Assembly (NCBI GenBank): GCA_949592205.1
Contig: CATIUR010000001.1
Span: 239,028,750-239,092,749 of the forward strand
Direction of reading: 5' to 3'
DNA from: Helichrysum umbraculigerum
Lineage: Eukaryota > Streptophyta > Magnoliopsida > Asterales > Asteraceae
Length of the DNA stretch: 64,000 nucleotides
The notes under the pieces were generated by a model, which saw only the letters and a list, made by a program, of their open reading frames with translations, made no database searches and was not told the DNA's origin. The translations under genes and the position numbers were made by a program. Positions 8,311 to 18,430 of this stretch are shown in pieces (the first letter of the stretch is position 1; each line of letters starts with the position of its first letter).

Positions 8311-11164
8311 GTCTCGTGCCGTTTTCAAACGATTAAGCACTTGAGATATCTTGTCCGTAGTTTCTTGGACTATCTCAGGACCTGATAACTGTCTGTCATC
8401 CAACTCTGCCCAACAGAGTGGAGATCGGCACTTGCGTCCGTACAACGCCTCAAAAGGTGCCATTTGTATGCTCGTATGATAACTATTGTTGTACGAGAAT
8501 TCGGCTAAAGGGAGATGAACATCCCAGTTTCCTCCAAAATCAATCACGCAGGCTCGTAGCAAGTCCTCGAGCGTTTGTATCGTTCGCTAGCTTTGACCAT
8601 CGGTCTGTGGGTGGTAGGCAGTACTCATGTCGAGTCTAGTGCCCAATGCTCTTTGCAGTGTTTGCCAGAAGCGAGAGGGAATCGTGCATCTCTATCAGAG
8701 ATGATAGACAATGGAACTCCATGTCTAGAAACAACCTCTTTTATGTAAACTCTAGTCAGCTTTTCCATCTTATCTGTTTCCTTGATGGCAAAAAGTGAGC
8801 TGACTTGGTCAGTCGATCCACAATTACCCATATTGTGTCAACTCCAGATGTTGTTCTTGGTAACTTCGTGATGAAGTCCATCGTGATGTGCTCCCATTTC
8901 CATTTGGGCAGCTCAGGTTGTTGCAAAAGCCCAGACGGCTTTTGGTATTCGACCTTGACTTTCGCACAAGTTAGGCATTTGCTAACGCATGTGGCGATGT
9001 CTCTTTTCATGCCAGGCCACCAATAGAATCCTTTCAAATCGTGGTACATTTTGTCTGCACCCGGATGTATCGAATAATTGGACTTATGTGCTTCGTCCAA
9101 TATCAGGCTACGCAGTTCATCTACACAAGGAATCCAAATTCGGTTCATGAAATACAATACTCCATTGTCTTTCGACTCTAGTTGTTTCTCCATCCCCTTG
9201 AGGGATTCATCCTTCATACGTTCTGGAGTAAAGGCCGCTTGTTGAGCGTCTCGAATTTGGGAAATGAGGCTCGAGTGGATCGTTAATCCTAACGCTCGAA
9301 CTCTTCGGGGTTTTACTCTTTCCTTACGACTCAGGGCATCCGCTACTACATTAGCTTTGCCTGGATGGTACTTGATTTCACAGTCGTAATCATTCAGTAG
9401 TTCAACCCAACGTCTTTGTCTCATGTTGAGTTCTTTCTGATCAAATATGTGTTGGAGACTTTTGTGATCGGTGAAAATCATACACTTTGTACCGTACAGG
9501 TAGTGTCTCCAAATCTTAAGTGCAAAAACGACTGCTCCCAGTTCTAAGTCATGCGTCGTATAGTTCTTCTCACGAACCTTCAACCGTCGAGACGCATAAG
9601 CAATAACTTTGTCGTTTTGCATTAACACGCAACCTAATCCTTGATGTGAGGCATCACAGTAGACAACAAAGTTTTCTACTCCTTCTGGTAATGACAGGAT
9701 AGGTGCGGTGCTCAGTTTTTGTTTCAACAATTGAAAAGCGTTCTCTTGCTTTTCGCCCCAATCAAACTTCTTGTCTTTTTGCGTTAGGGCGGTAAGTGGT
9801 TGAGCTATTTTCGAGAAATTCTCGATGAATCGTCGGTAGTAGCCGGCTAGCCCAAGAAATTGTCGTATCTTAGATGGAGTTTTTGGTGCCTCCCAATTCT
9901 TAATCGCCTCAATTTTAGATGGGTCTACGTGAATTCCTTTGTTATTGATCACATGACCAAGGAAATGAACTTCACGCATCCAAAATTCGCATTTAGAGAA
10001 CTTAGCATAAAGCTTCTCTTTCTCCAGTAACTCCAGAATCATTCTCAGATGTTGTTCATGGTCTTCCTTCGTTCGTGAGTATATCAAAATATCGTCAATG
10101 AACACTATGACGAATTTATCAAGGTAGGGTTTACATACTCTGTTCATTAGATCCATGAACACTGCAGGTGCATTTGTCAGTCCAAACGGCATGACTAGGA
10201 ATTCATAATGACCATATCGAGTCCTAAATGCAGTCTTTGGGATATCCTCATCCCGTACCTTCAGTTGATGGTAACCAGATCGCAAGTCGATCTTTGAGTA
10301 GTAACTTGACTCTTGCAGTTGGTCAAACAAATCATCGATGCGTGATAATGGGTATCGGTTTTTGATAGTCACTTTGTTCAGTTCCCGATAATCGATACAC
10401 ATCCGCATTGATCCATCCTTCTTTTTGACAAACAAAACCGGAGCTCCCCATGGTGAAAAGCTCGGTCGGATGAATCCTAAATCCAACAATTCTTGTAACT
10501 GTGCAGACAGTTCCTGCATCTCTGATGGAGCTAGACGATAAGGTGCACGAGCAATTGGTGCTGCTCCAGGCACTAGGTCGATATGAAATTCAACCTGCCG
10601 CGGAGGTGGTAACCCTGGTAATTCGTCAGGAAATACCCCTGGGTAATCTCGCACAATGGGCACATCGTCTATGCGTCGCTCCTCGGGTTTCTTATCCACA
10701 ACATGTACCAAAAACGATTGGTATCCCTTTCGTAGATACTTACTTGCCTTCATGCAAGAAATCGTTTTCACTACACGATTACTCCTTTTTCCTTGAATCA
10801 TCAACATTTCTCCTGATGGTAAAGGTAACCGTACAATCTTTTCATGACAGATGATTTCCGCGCGGTTTAGTGACAACCAATCCATGCCAACCACTATATC
10901 GAAGCTCCCTAGTTCTACCGGTAGTAAGTCTATTTTGAAAGAATGACCTTCTAACATTAAGGAACATCCTGGTACTATTTCTCCTTATTCAATCAACTTA
11001 CCATCGGCTAGCTCTACCGTATATTTGTTATCTAGCTTAAGGGATTCGATCTCTAATAGTGGTCTAAACTCAGTGGACACAAAGCTTAAATCAGCACCGG
11101 AATCAAATAACACAGAAGCAAAGTGGTTGTTTACTGGAAACGTACCAGTGACTGTGTTAGGATC
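8311..11164 (-). pseudogene. Ty3 pol of element 2 (protease, RT, RNase H, partial integrase)
   Basis: Domains in order are: protease (FDSGAD, near 11090); RT (FIDDILIYS); RNase H (VVYCDAS, FTDHKS, DLELGAVVFALK); and an integrase with HHCC zinc finger (HPGADKMYHD ... CLTCAKVK) and catalytic core (TMDFITKLPRT, ISDRDARF). Lesions are a TAA at 10985-10987, one-base deletions near 8790 (after SAHFLP) and near 8690 (after RDARF), and a TAG at 8587-8589. That TAG replaces the codon of the expected catalytic Glu in the TDGQSERT motif. After RLKTARD the LTR of element 1 begins (8310), removing the C-terminal integrase region. The RT core is otherwise well preserved. Confidence 0.93.
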
Positions 11165-12439
11165 CTATCGTGCCTCTGGTGCTCCTATCATGAACACGCA
11201 TCCACGAGCTGGCTGATTGTTGTTTTTGTTAGCCCGGTTGTTGTTGTTACCGCGGGTGTTTCCATTGTTGTTGCGGTTCGGAGCGTTGTTGGCGTTACGG
11301 TTTTGGTTATTGAGTCGAGGGCATCGGTTTCGATAGTGCCTCGTGTCGCCACATTCAAAACATCCTTGATTTTGGCGAGCAGTGTTTCCCTTAGGGGTAG
11401 GGTTTACCTTACAGTTTTGGGTTTTGTGACCCCATCCCTTACAGCTGTCGCAAAACCAACACTCACCTTCGTGGTGTTTGCTACACTTATCACACTTAGG
11501 TTTGTTACCCAAGTATAGCTTCGGTTCCACAATGGTGGCAGCATAAGACTTTGGATTTCCAGATCCCTTCTTGTTTGATTGACCCTGACGGTCATTCCAC
11601 TTTCGTTTCTTACCTCCAGAACTACCAGCTTCAGTGTTGTTCGGTTCAACCTTAACCGACACAGTTTTCTTGGTCAGTGTCCCCATCCTGATTGCCTCAT
11701 CAGTTAGACTCTGCGCTAATGTAACAGCGCTCCTGAAAGTGTCAGGTTTGGAAGACGTGACCAAGCTCCTGATCTGTGGTGCCAGGCCATATACATAACG
11801 CTCAATGCGTTTGTACTCAGGTGTCACCATATGTGGCACAAGACGAGCTAGTTCCTGGAACCTAGTTGTGTAACCAGTGACATCAGCACCGATCATAGCA
11901 ATGTTCCACAGCTCAGTTTCAACTTTCTGCATCTCACTTCGGGGGCAGAATTCTTCTAACATCATACGTTTCAATGTTTCCCATGTCATGGAATAAGCAG
12001 CTGGTCGTCCAAGAGACTGGACTTGACTGTTCCACCAAGTCAAAGCTTTATTAGCTAGCGTGCAGGCGACATATTTCACTGCAGTGTCTGGTAGACAATC
12101 ACTGATGTCCAACACAGAATCCATCTTTTCTATCCAGTGTATAATACCAATAGCACCTTCAGTGCCACAGAAAGGAGGTGGCTTACAAGCCTAAAAGGTT
12201 TTATATGAACACCCACGTCGAGTGTTCACAGGCGTCTCACTATTTGGAGGAGTTGTTCCAATGTTATTTACACCCTGATCGCGGTTGCGGCTTGCCTCAT
12301 ATTCAGCAATACCTTCAGCAATCCGCCTCGCAATCATTTGCTCAGTGGTTTCCACAGTGTTAGGTGGTGGAATGGTTTCAGGTGTAGGGGGTACAGCCGT
12401 CCTTTGGCTGTTCCTAGTAACTCGTCGTTTTGGTGGCAT
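11165..12439 (-). pseudogene. Ty3 gag of element 2
   Basis: Starts at ATG 12439 with the same basic MPPKRR/MAPKRQ opening as element 1. The gag domain follows (GIIHWIEKMDSV, LTWWNSQVQ, LKRMMLEEFCPRSE, VETELWN), then a basic linker. Two zinc knuckles come next (CDSCKGWGHKTQNC and CFECGDTRHYRNRC) and an Asn/Arg-rich tail. A TAG at 12191-12193 interrupts the N-terminal part in frame (expected Gln, CAG to TAG). The frame ends at a TAG (11165-11167) followed in frame by DPNTVTG of protease, exactly as in element 1. Confidence 0.9.
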
Positions 12440-13074
12440 GGTTCAGTTCTGCGATGAATAAAATGCAGAAGTCAATGCCAGGGTAATGAATGTGATGAAC
12501 AAGATTTCACATTGTTTAACAAAGAAACAGTATGGATGATTGAAGAATGAGGTTTTCACATTTCATGTCGCACGACTTTGAAATACCCATATGTACTTTG
12601 TACAATATAATCACGTTGGCCAGGCGTCATTATATAATGCCCAATACATATTTCTTTTCATCATCGTTCTAGCGCAATCAATGTTTTATGAAATTCAAGA
12701 TAAAATCAATAGTCCAAAGTGTAGTAGGTCTTCAAAGTTGTATGTGAGATAGTTTCAAAGATTACTAAATGGTAACTTTTCCATCACACGTATATAGGAA
12801 TGGATGTAATAACACGGAATTTCGAATCAAACCTAAGTTATATTATACATCAACTGAAACATTCTTACATCGTTTCATACAAAACTTGATGGGATCTTCT
12901 ATATCCATCAAGAGAGGTTTTCAGTACAACACGAGTTGATACAGTACTAATTAGACTAAACTTAGCTATACATAGGTCCTAACAAAATGGTTATACTCCT
13001 ACGACAGTTCTTCATCAGTTCATTATTAAGCTATCTTTAGCTATGTTCTCTGTCGTAGTGAAGGTCTTTCACTT
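12440..13074 (-). other. Leader between ORF b and gag (element 2)
   Basis: No ORF or recognisable domain. AT-rich untranslated spacer of the retroelement, which includes the region just upstream of the gag start. Confidence 0.6.
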
Positions 13075-13530
13075 TTACTCTTGGTTCAGATTGGGAGAGA
13101 AGTAGCGTGTTTCCAGCATAGTTTTGTATTGCAGAGTCGTATGACAGATCACATCATTCTCAGTTGAGCATTTGTACAGATGTTTGATCCAAGTCTTGAC
13201 TCTTTTCTTGCGATCACCAGCTACTTTCTTCCAGAAACGAATTTTATCCTTAATTCGTACAGACACAGGCCTCTTTAGGATCCTCAGTTCCAGTTCATAG
13301 TTCCTGCATTTGAATGCAAGCTCCCAGTTTTGACCATCCAATCCTTCATCCTGGTCTCGTACCCTTTCGTACTCTTCAATATCAACCATTCCAAAATGGT
13401 GGTTTTCAATTTCTTCTTCCACAAGTTCCACCATCGGAATTGTTTCTGTATCGACATATACATATTGTATCTGCTCGTCGATAGTCACATCATCATCTGA
13501 TGAGTACTCACTTATGACAGGTTCTGCCAT
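13075..13530 (-). CDS. Second pre-gag ORF of element 2 (ORF b, 151 aa)
   Basis: Uninterrupted ORF from ATG 13530. The first 55 residues are acidic (SSDDDVTIDEQ, VELVEEEIENHH). The last 80 are basic and aromatic (RIKDKIRFWKKVAGDRKKRVKTWIKHLYK), giving a strongly bipolar protein. It lies between ORF a and gag in sense orientation. Element 1 has no counterpart, because the space between its pre-gag ORF and gag is only about 320 bases. No family recognised. The basic part could bind nucleic acid, but this is inference from charge only. It may be a lineage-specific acquisition, or chance in an untranslated leader. Confidence 0.5.
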   Translation of the reverse strand: MAEPVISEYSSDDDVTIDEQIQYVYVDTETIPMVELVEEEIENHHFGMVDIEEYERVRDQDEGLDGQNWELAFKCRNYELELRILKRPVSVRIKDKIRFWKKVAGDRKKRVKTWIKHLYKCSTENDVICHTTLQYKTMLETRYFSPNLNQE

Positions 13531-14051
13531 TTTTCCAGTTCAAGAGATCTATAGGTTATAAGGACCAATTTCAGTTTTCATTGTTATGAAATTCCACATA
13601 TCAATCTATAATCCAATCACAATCCACAGTAAAATAAACAGTAGTAACAAACAATAGTAATAAACCAAACATATATCATGTTATACTACTAAACAAAGTT
13701 AGTACATCAGTTTTTATACAAAACAGGATGAGTCTTTCCTAGATACCCATCGATCCAGAGCCTAAATCAAAGCATTACGGGTCTGTCTACACACCGTCGA
13801 TTCCAAATGATATACAAAACATGACAGGTCTGTCTATACACATCGATCCATAGTTCCAAATCTAACACATAACATATACAATCCTAAGTAGGCACAACCC
13901 GCCATACATAGGTTTAACGGAAATACGGTAGAAATGATCCCACGGCTGTCCTCAACACAGCCATCACTACACAAGCACCAACCACAAGCCATGCAATCCT
14001 AACACGTCTCTCAAGTGCCCTCACACGAGCATGTGCGGACTCAGCTATCTC
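13531..14051 (-). other. Spacer between pre-gag ORFs (element 2)
   Basis: No coding signal. It contains a loose duplication of a GTCTGTCTA(C/T)ACAC-type segment near 13780-13850. Confidence 0.5.
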
Positions 14052-14675
14052 CTAGGCAGTAAACACATGGTTCAACAGAAAGTGGTAATGCTCATGCATA
14101 CCAGCCATGTCTCCATACAAACGGGTGACCTCGTCCTGTACCTGCCAAAGGTGAGAACCCCTGCTAGAAGCAATACAGAACAATGTACGCATAACAGCGA
14201 CTAATGTTGGGAGAGTCTGCTCTATCGGCTCTCCAGTGGTAGGTAGTGGAGCTGGGGGTCGTGATGACTCTCCTGTCTCAAATGTGGAGGGAAAACCCTC
14301 TAATGACCTCCAGTGCCTCAACATAGGAGTCATCCACTCTAGATGAGCAAACCTGGGTGCTCTCCGTGGAGACTCCACAGACTCGTCCACCGGTGCTAAC
14401 GGACCAGTAGGAAGATCTCGGACACACATCCTCGGTGTCCTCCTAGGCACAGGCCTGCGAGAAGTCTCAGCGGCCTGATGGTGAATACCTGTAATAGTAG
14501 GGGTAACCTCATGTGCTGCCGGTGGTGGCGCAATGTAAGCGTCACTAGTGTCATCTGACATATCTCTCAAATGAACAGATGGCTCATCCTGTACAGTGAT
14601 ATCGGGACCCTCAAATGTATCCTCAGTCGGCTCCTCATCCGAAGCATAAACATAGTAAAGTGATTGCCTAGACAT
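14052..14675 (-). CDS. Pre-gag ORF a of element 2 (207 aa), homologous to the element 1 ORF
   Basis: Uninterrupted from ATG 14675 (MSRQSLYYVYASDEE). It has an acidic N-terminus, a Pro/Arg-rich middle (RRPVPRRTPRMCVRD), then RFAHLEWMTPMLRHWRS, which aligns with the element 1 ORF (YAHRWDWLPTTLNTWRS). The downstream EPIEQTLPTLVAVMRTL aligns with EPIHHTVPVLAARLHR. The C-terminus is shorter than in element 1 and has little coiled coil. The common position (first ORF after the PBS) and shared motifs support a real, fast-evolving accessory protein of this retroelement group. Function unknown. Confidence 0.65.
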   Translation of the reverse strand: MSRQSLYYVYASDEEPTEDTFEGPDITVQDEPSVHLRDMSDDTSDAYIAPPPAAHEVTPTITGIHHQAAETSRRPVPRRTPRMCVRDLPTGPLAPVDESVESPRRAPRFAHLEWMTPMLRHWRSLEGFPSTFETGESSRPPAPLPTTGEPIEQTLPTLVAVMRTLFCIASSRGSHLWQVQDEVTRLYGDMAGMHEHYHFLLNHVFTA

Positions 14676-14830
14676 ACTGTGACAAAGGAAATTGTGATTG
14701 ACGTGTCAGTCGTATGTTAGATGTATGCAAGGTATGTATGTGTGTATGCATAAATGTTTCTAGCCAAGGCTATAGTCTAGGTCTCTAAGGTTTTCAGTCA
14801 CCTAAAGACTTCTAGTTCGCTATAATCAAT

Positions 14831-14843
14831 GGCTCTGATACCA
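14831..14843 (-). other. Primer binding site, initiator tRNA-Met (element 2)
   Basis: The minus strand reads TGGTATCAGAGCC, 4 bases inside the LTR edge at 14848. Identical to the element 1 PBS. Confidence 0.93.
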
Positions 14844-15376
14844 AGTCTGTCACACCCCGCCAAAAGCTAATCACGATCAGTGCTAATTAAATATTGCGGA
14901 AGCCTTAATGACGTGATGGGGCGTGAGCAGTTCAAATCAATCCAATCAACAGTACACATACATACTCAGAGCATATGGCTATTGTGCAACATAATAGTTA
15001 AGGATGCCAGTTTAAAACAGTTGTTACAAAAGTAGTACGACTATGTAAGTAGTACAGTAGTAGTAGAGTTTTAAGACATTTAAGTGTTACAATACATATG
15101 TTTATAATAAGATTTCATAAGTATAACTGCAATGTCTGCAGTAATACAGAGGAAATCTTCAAAAGCTGTCCCAAAATATGTGGCATCCTAAGTAGTCCAG
15201 GGTTGTCCATCCTGAATGCATGCGATGCTTACTTACATAGCTAATTTCCTGTAAAACATAGAAAGAAAGTCGTCAACAAATATGTTGAGTGAATTCACAG
15301 GTTTGTATAAATGTAAGGTATGTTAAACCCCTTTATGTTTGTGCTATTGAAATGTTATTCAATATATAAATAGTTG

Positions 15377-15558
15377 TTTGCAGGTTTTGCAAAATATAAG
15401 TTTGTAGGGTTGTTACCCTAAAATACAGATTTATGTGGGTTGTCACCCAAAGTATAAGTCTGGTTGTTTACCAGTATTTAAAGATACCAGAATGTTATTC
15501 CAGTATAATAAAAAAACAGTTGTAGGATATGTAATCCTAAGTAGTATGTGGGAATACT
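15377..15558. repeat. Hairpin cluster in LTR 2 with TGTT-type loops
   Basis: Successive hairpins are TTTGCA-ggttt-TGCAAA (15377-15393), TAGGGT-tgtt-ACCCTA (15405-15420), TGGGT-tgtc-ACCCA (15436-15449), CTGGT-tgttt-ACCAG (15460-15474), TAGGAT-atgta-ATCCTA (15523-15539) and AGTAT-gtggga-ATACT (15543-15558). A weaker, mismatched one sits near 15487-15503. The loop motif TGTT/TGTC recurs while stems differ. Confidence 0.85.
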
Positions 15559-16608
15559 TAGACTATAATCCCCTGAAAGGTGAGCTAAACCTCGCAGGTT
15601 AAAGTAACGCGACCTAACCCTATAACGAAACCACAACCAAAACTTATGTTGTTTGCCTGAAGGACATTTAAGTATACGCTCCATCCACAGGAGGGTCGTC
15701 ACGGCAATAGTACTATTCGTATACTCAGTGGCTAGAGTCACCTAGCTAATGGTTATAGTTTGCATGACATAAGGACTTTTCATGCATACATTGGGAGTCT
15801 GGGTCCGTACTAGGATCTGTTGTCTAATTCCCAAAACAGTTGTGAACATATAATTTCATATCAAACAGTTTGTATAAAGCAATAAAGCATTTATATAATT
15901 TGCTGCATGTGTTTGCATGCAGTTTCTATGTTTACACCCCTATGTTTAAAAGCATAAAAATATTTGTAAAGTAGGGGCTGTGAACTCACTGTGATTTGCT
16001 CGGTAAAAGAAAGCTAGCAGAAAATGATGTCGCCCAAGGTATGTTAACCTATATACAATAAATGTATTAACATAAGTACGTTTGATTTGTTTAATCACTT
16101 ATGTTAACAGTTTGTTTGTTTTGTAGAAATTATTGATTTCCTTAATGACGTATGTTGTTAACTTTGTTGTGACATTGTGTCGAAATATTGTTATTATTTC
16201 TTAAATCGTACACTTGTTAAGTGTACATACCAATATGTAATTGTCTATTTAACGGAAGGTCGTTTTGTTTTCATTCGTACATATGCTTTGTCTATAGTTG
16301 TACGTTTAATTCGAACGTTGTTCCAATATAATAGTGTGTACATATAATTGTTCTATATATGTATACTTAGGTAATATACTTGTTGTATATTATTAAGTCC
16401 TACGTTTGTTAAACGTTTCATTACTTTGTATACATATAAGTATAAGTGTATTATTCTAAGTATCGAATGTATATATATCACTAATATATATTATCTTGAT
16501 ACGTTGTTTACGTATAAATAGACATAAGTCTTCGTTTGTTGCAAAAATGTTTATTTGTGAAATTAGTTTCAAGTGTCGGTTTGTATGTATATATATAACA
16601 TATGTTCT

Positions 16609-16610
<2 letters not shown>

Positions 16611-16651
<41 letters not shown>
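16611..16651. repeat. (TA)n microsatellite
   Basis: About 20 TA units inside LTR 2. Confidence 0.95.
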
Positions 16652-16654
<3 letters not shown>

Positions 16655-17164
16655 AATACGTTGAGTACGTATATAAAATGTTACAAGTTTTATTTGTTAT
16701 AAAACTTAGGTTGTTTTTTTTTATTTTATAAAATGAATATAATTTTTATAAAACTCGTTAAAGTGTTTTATTCCCGTTTATAGAATAAACGTCATTGAAT
16801 TTTAAAGTTGTCCCGTTTGCTTAATAAGTTCCAATGTCCCGATAGGGTAATCGTTTCCAAATCGTATAATATGTAATGTCCGTGCATGTCATATATATAT
16901 TTGTATATCGTTCGTTCCATTTTACTTGTCGTTATACATATGGACCGATTTAGGTTTGTGTTTTGAGACCTCGTGGCCCATTGGGCATTGGCCCAATTTA
17001 ATCATGTGTATATTCGGTCCATCATGTATTGGGCCTCTAACTCTTGGTCCAGGCCTAAGTTCTCGGTCCAATAAAACAGTCCAGCCCAGCCCAGTTACTC
17101 GGCCCAACTAATATTCGGCCCAAGCCCAAGTCACAACCCAGTCTACATCAACCCGTATGGGTTT

Positions 17165-17270
17165 TAAATCGCGTCGCGATTAGTGACAAATCGCGTCGTG
17201 TTTCTATTATTAAATCGCGTCGCGTTTGTATGTAAATCGCGTCGCGATATTATGTAATCGCGTCGCGACC
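17165..17270. repeat. Array of ATCGCGTCGCGAT-type palindromes (LTR 2)
   Basis: Five copies of AAATCGCGTCGCG or a one-base variant at intervals of about 22 bases, several perfectly self-complementary. The array is CpG-dense in an otherwise AT-rich LTR. Confidence 0.9.
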
Positions 17271-17800
17271 CACACGTTTTCAGCTCTGTTCGTTACCAGT
17301 TTTACAACAACAATTTCGGTAGTGTTTTCATGCTATAATTCGAACGGTTTTCGGGTTTATGTGCTTAGTATCATCGATGTATCACATTATATCAAACTAT
17401 AACAAGTTTTTAAATAAAGATTCATGGTTTTTAGTTTTGGTTTCCTAAAACTATTTTCGTGTTCATCATCACAATCATCAAATCGTTATGTTATATATAT
17501 AGATTATGAAGTATAAGCATGTTATATAACGAAATATGAGTATGGAAATCGAAAACTTTGAAGTTCCTTACAAAGTGAAAATGGTGAGGATGATGATGCC
17601 GGCGATGATGATGATAACCGATGATGATGATGAAGATGGATGTTGCTTGCTCCTCTTGATCTTGTTAATCTTGATCAAATGGAAATGGAAATGGGAATTT
17701 GAAAATGGTGATGTTGAGGGTGTTTTGTGAGATCACAGGAAGAACGGAGGGAGTATGGCTTCAAATAGCCTGCCTCCTCAATTATTTGAGGTTGGTGGGT

Positions 17801-17808
17801 TATTTAAG
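17801..17808 (-). promoter_or_regulatory. Candidate TATA-like box of LTR 2
   Basis: The minus strand reads CTTAAATA, about 100 bases upstream of a pyrimidine-rich leader-like stretch. Weak evidence. Confidence 0.22.
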
Positions 17809-18430
17809 CCCGTTAATTTCGAGTACGGGTATAATTTTAGCAATATAAACGTAAACTTTTTATATTTTTATTTTGTAGGTGTTCTCCTGGTTCGTTATTT
17901 ATAATCAGAATAATGATGTTATCATTATTTTAAAATGTCGTACAAATGTGTACATTTTACTGCGCGCAGTTAATTGAGCGCCAAATTTCAGTTGAGTTTC
18001 GATTTCATAAGTTGAAGTAATGTTCTAAATGTTTCCAAACGAATGAGAAAATTGGAATTTTTATGATTCGACCTTTTATGTACGTTTTAGAATTGTTTCT
18101 GTTCGATTATAATACGTTTTATGTTAAACGTATATTTAACTCATTCTATCTATATGTTATAGATATATAAATACTCGAAATTAATTATTTCATTATTAAT
18201 TATTTTTGTGTCACGAAACTTTTGTTATTTATTTTTGTCGGGTTCGTTCTGATATGTTTGTACGTAACTTTTAATACTTACGTTTTACGTTTTACTTTTT
18301 GTTTAGAAGTACTGGGCTTGCTAGGCTTACATCACATGAAAAAGTTTTTGTTAAAACTTAATCCAGGAAATTAGTGTAAGAATGCACATGCATATTATTT
18401 AATTAATACCTAATTTGGAGAGTTGTCACA

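Larger units (their letters stand above)
8311..18430 (-). mobile_element. Ty3/gypsy element 2: 5' LTR, PBS, two pre-gag ORFs, gag, pol cut by element 1
   Basis: On the minus strand, the order is LTR (18430-14848), PBS (14843-14831), ORF a (14675-14052), ORF b (13530-13075), gag (12439-11165), then pol (11164-8311). Pol ends inside integrase where the LTR of element 1 has inserted. Its own 3' end is not in the window. It belongs to the same superfamily as element 1 (similar PBS context, gag, pol and pre-gag ORF) but is clearly a different subfamily. Right-flank target sequence is CAAGG (18431-18435). It has inserted into the gypsy-type ORF at 18431-19917. Confidence 0.9.
14848..18430 (-). repeat. 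5' LTR of Ty3 element 2 (3583 bp)
   Basis: Ends are TGTCACACCCCG (left, next to the PBS) and GAGTTGTCACA (right, where the interrupted ORF resumes). It contains a hairpin cluster (15377-15558), a TA microsatellite (16611-16651) and a GC-rich palindrome array (17165-17270). It also has a GATGATGAT-rich stretch near 17590-17640. Much of the rest is AT-rich without coding capacity. Confidence 0.87.
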
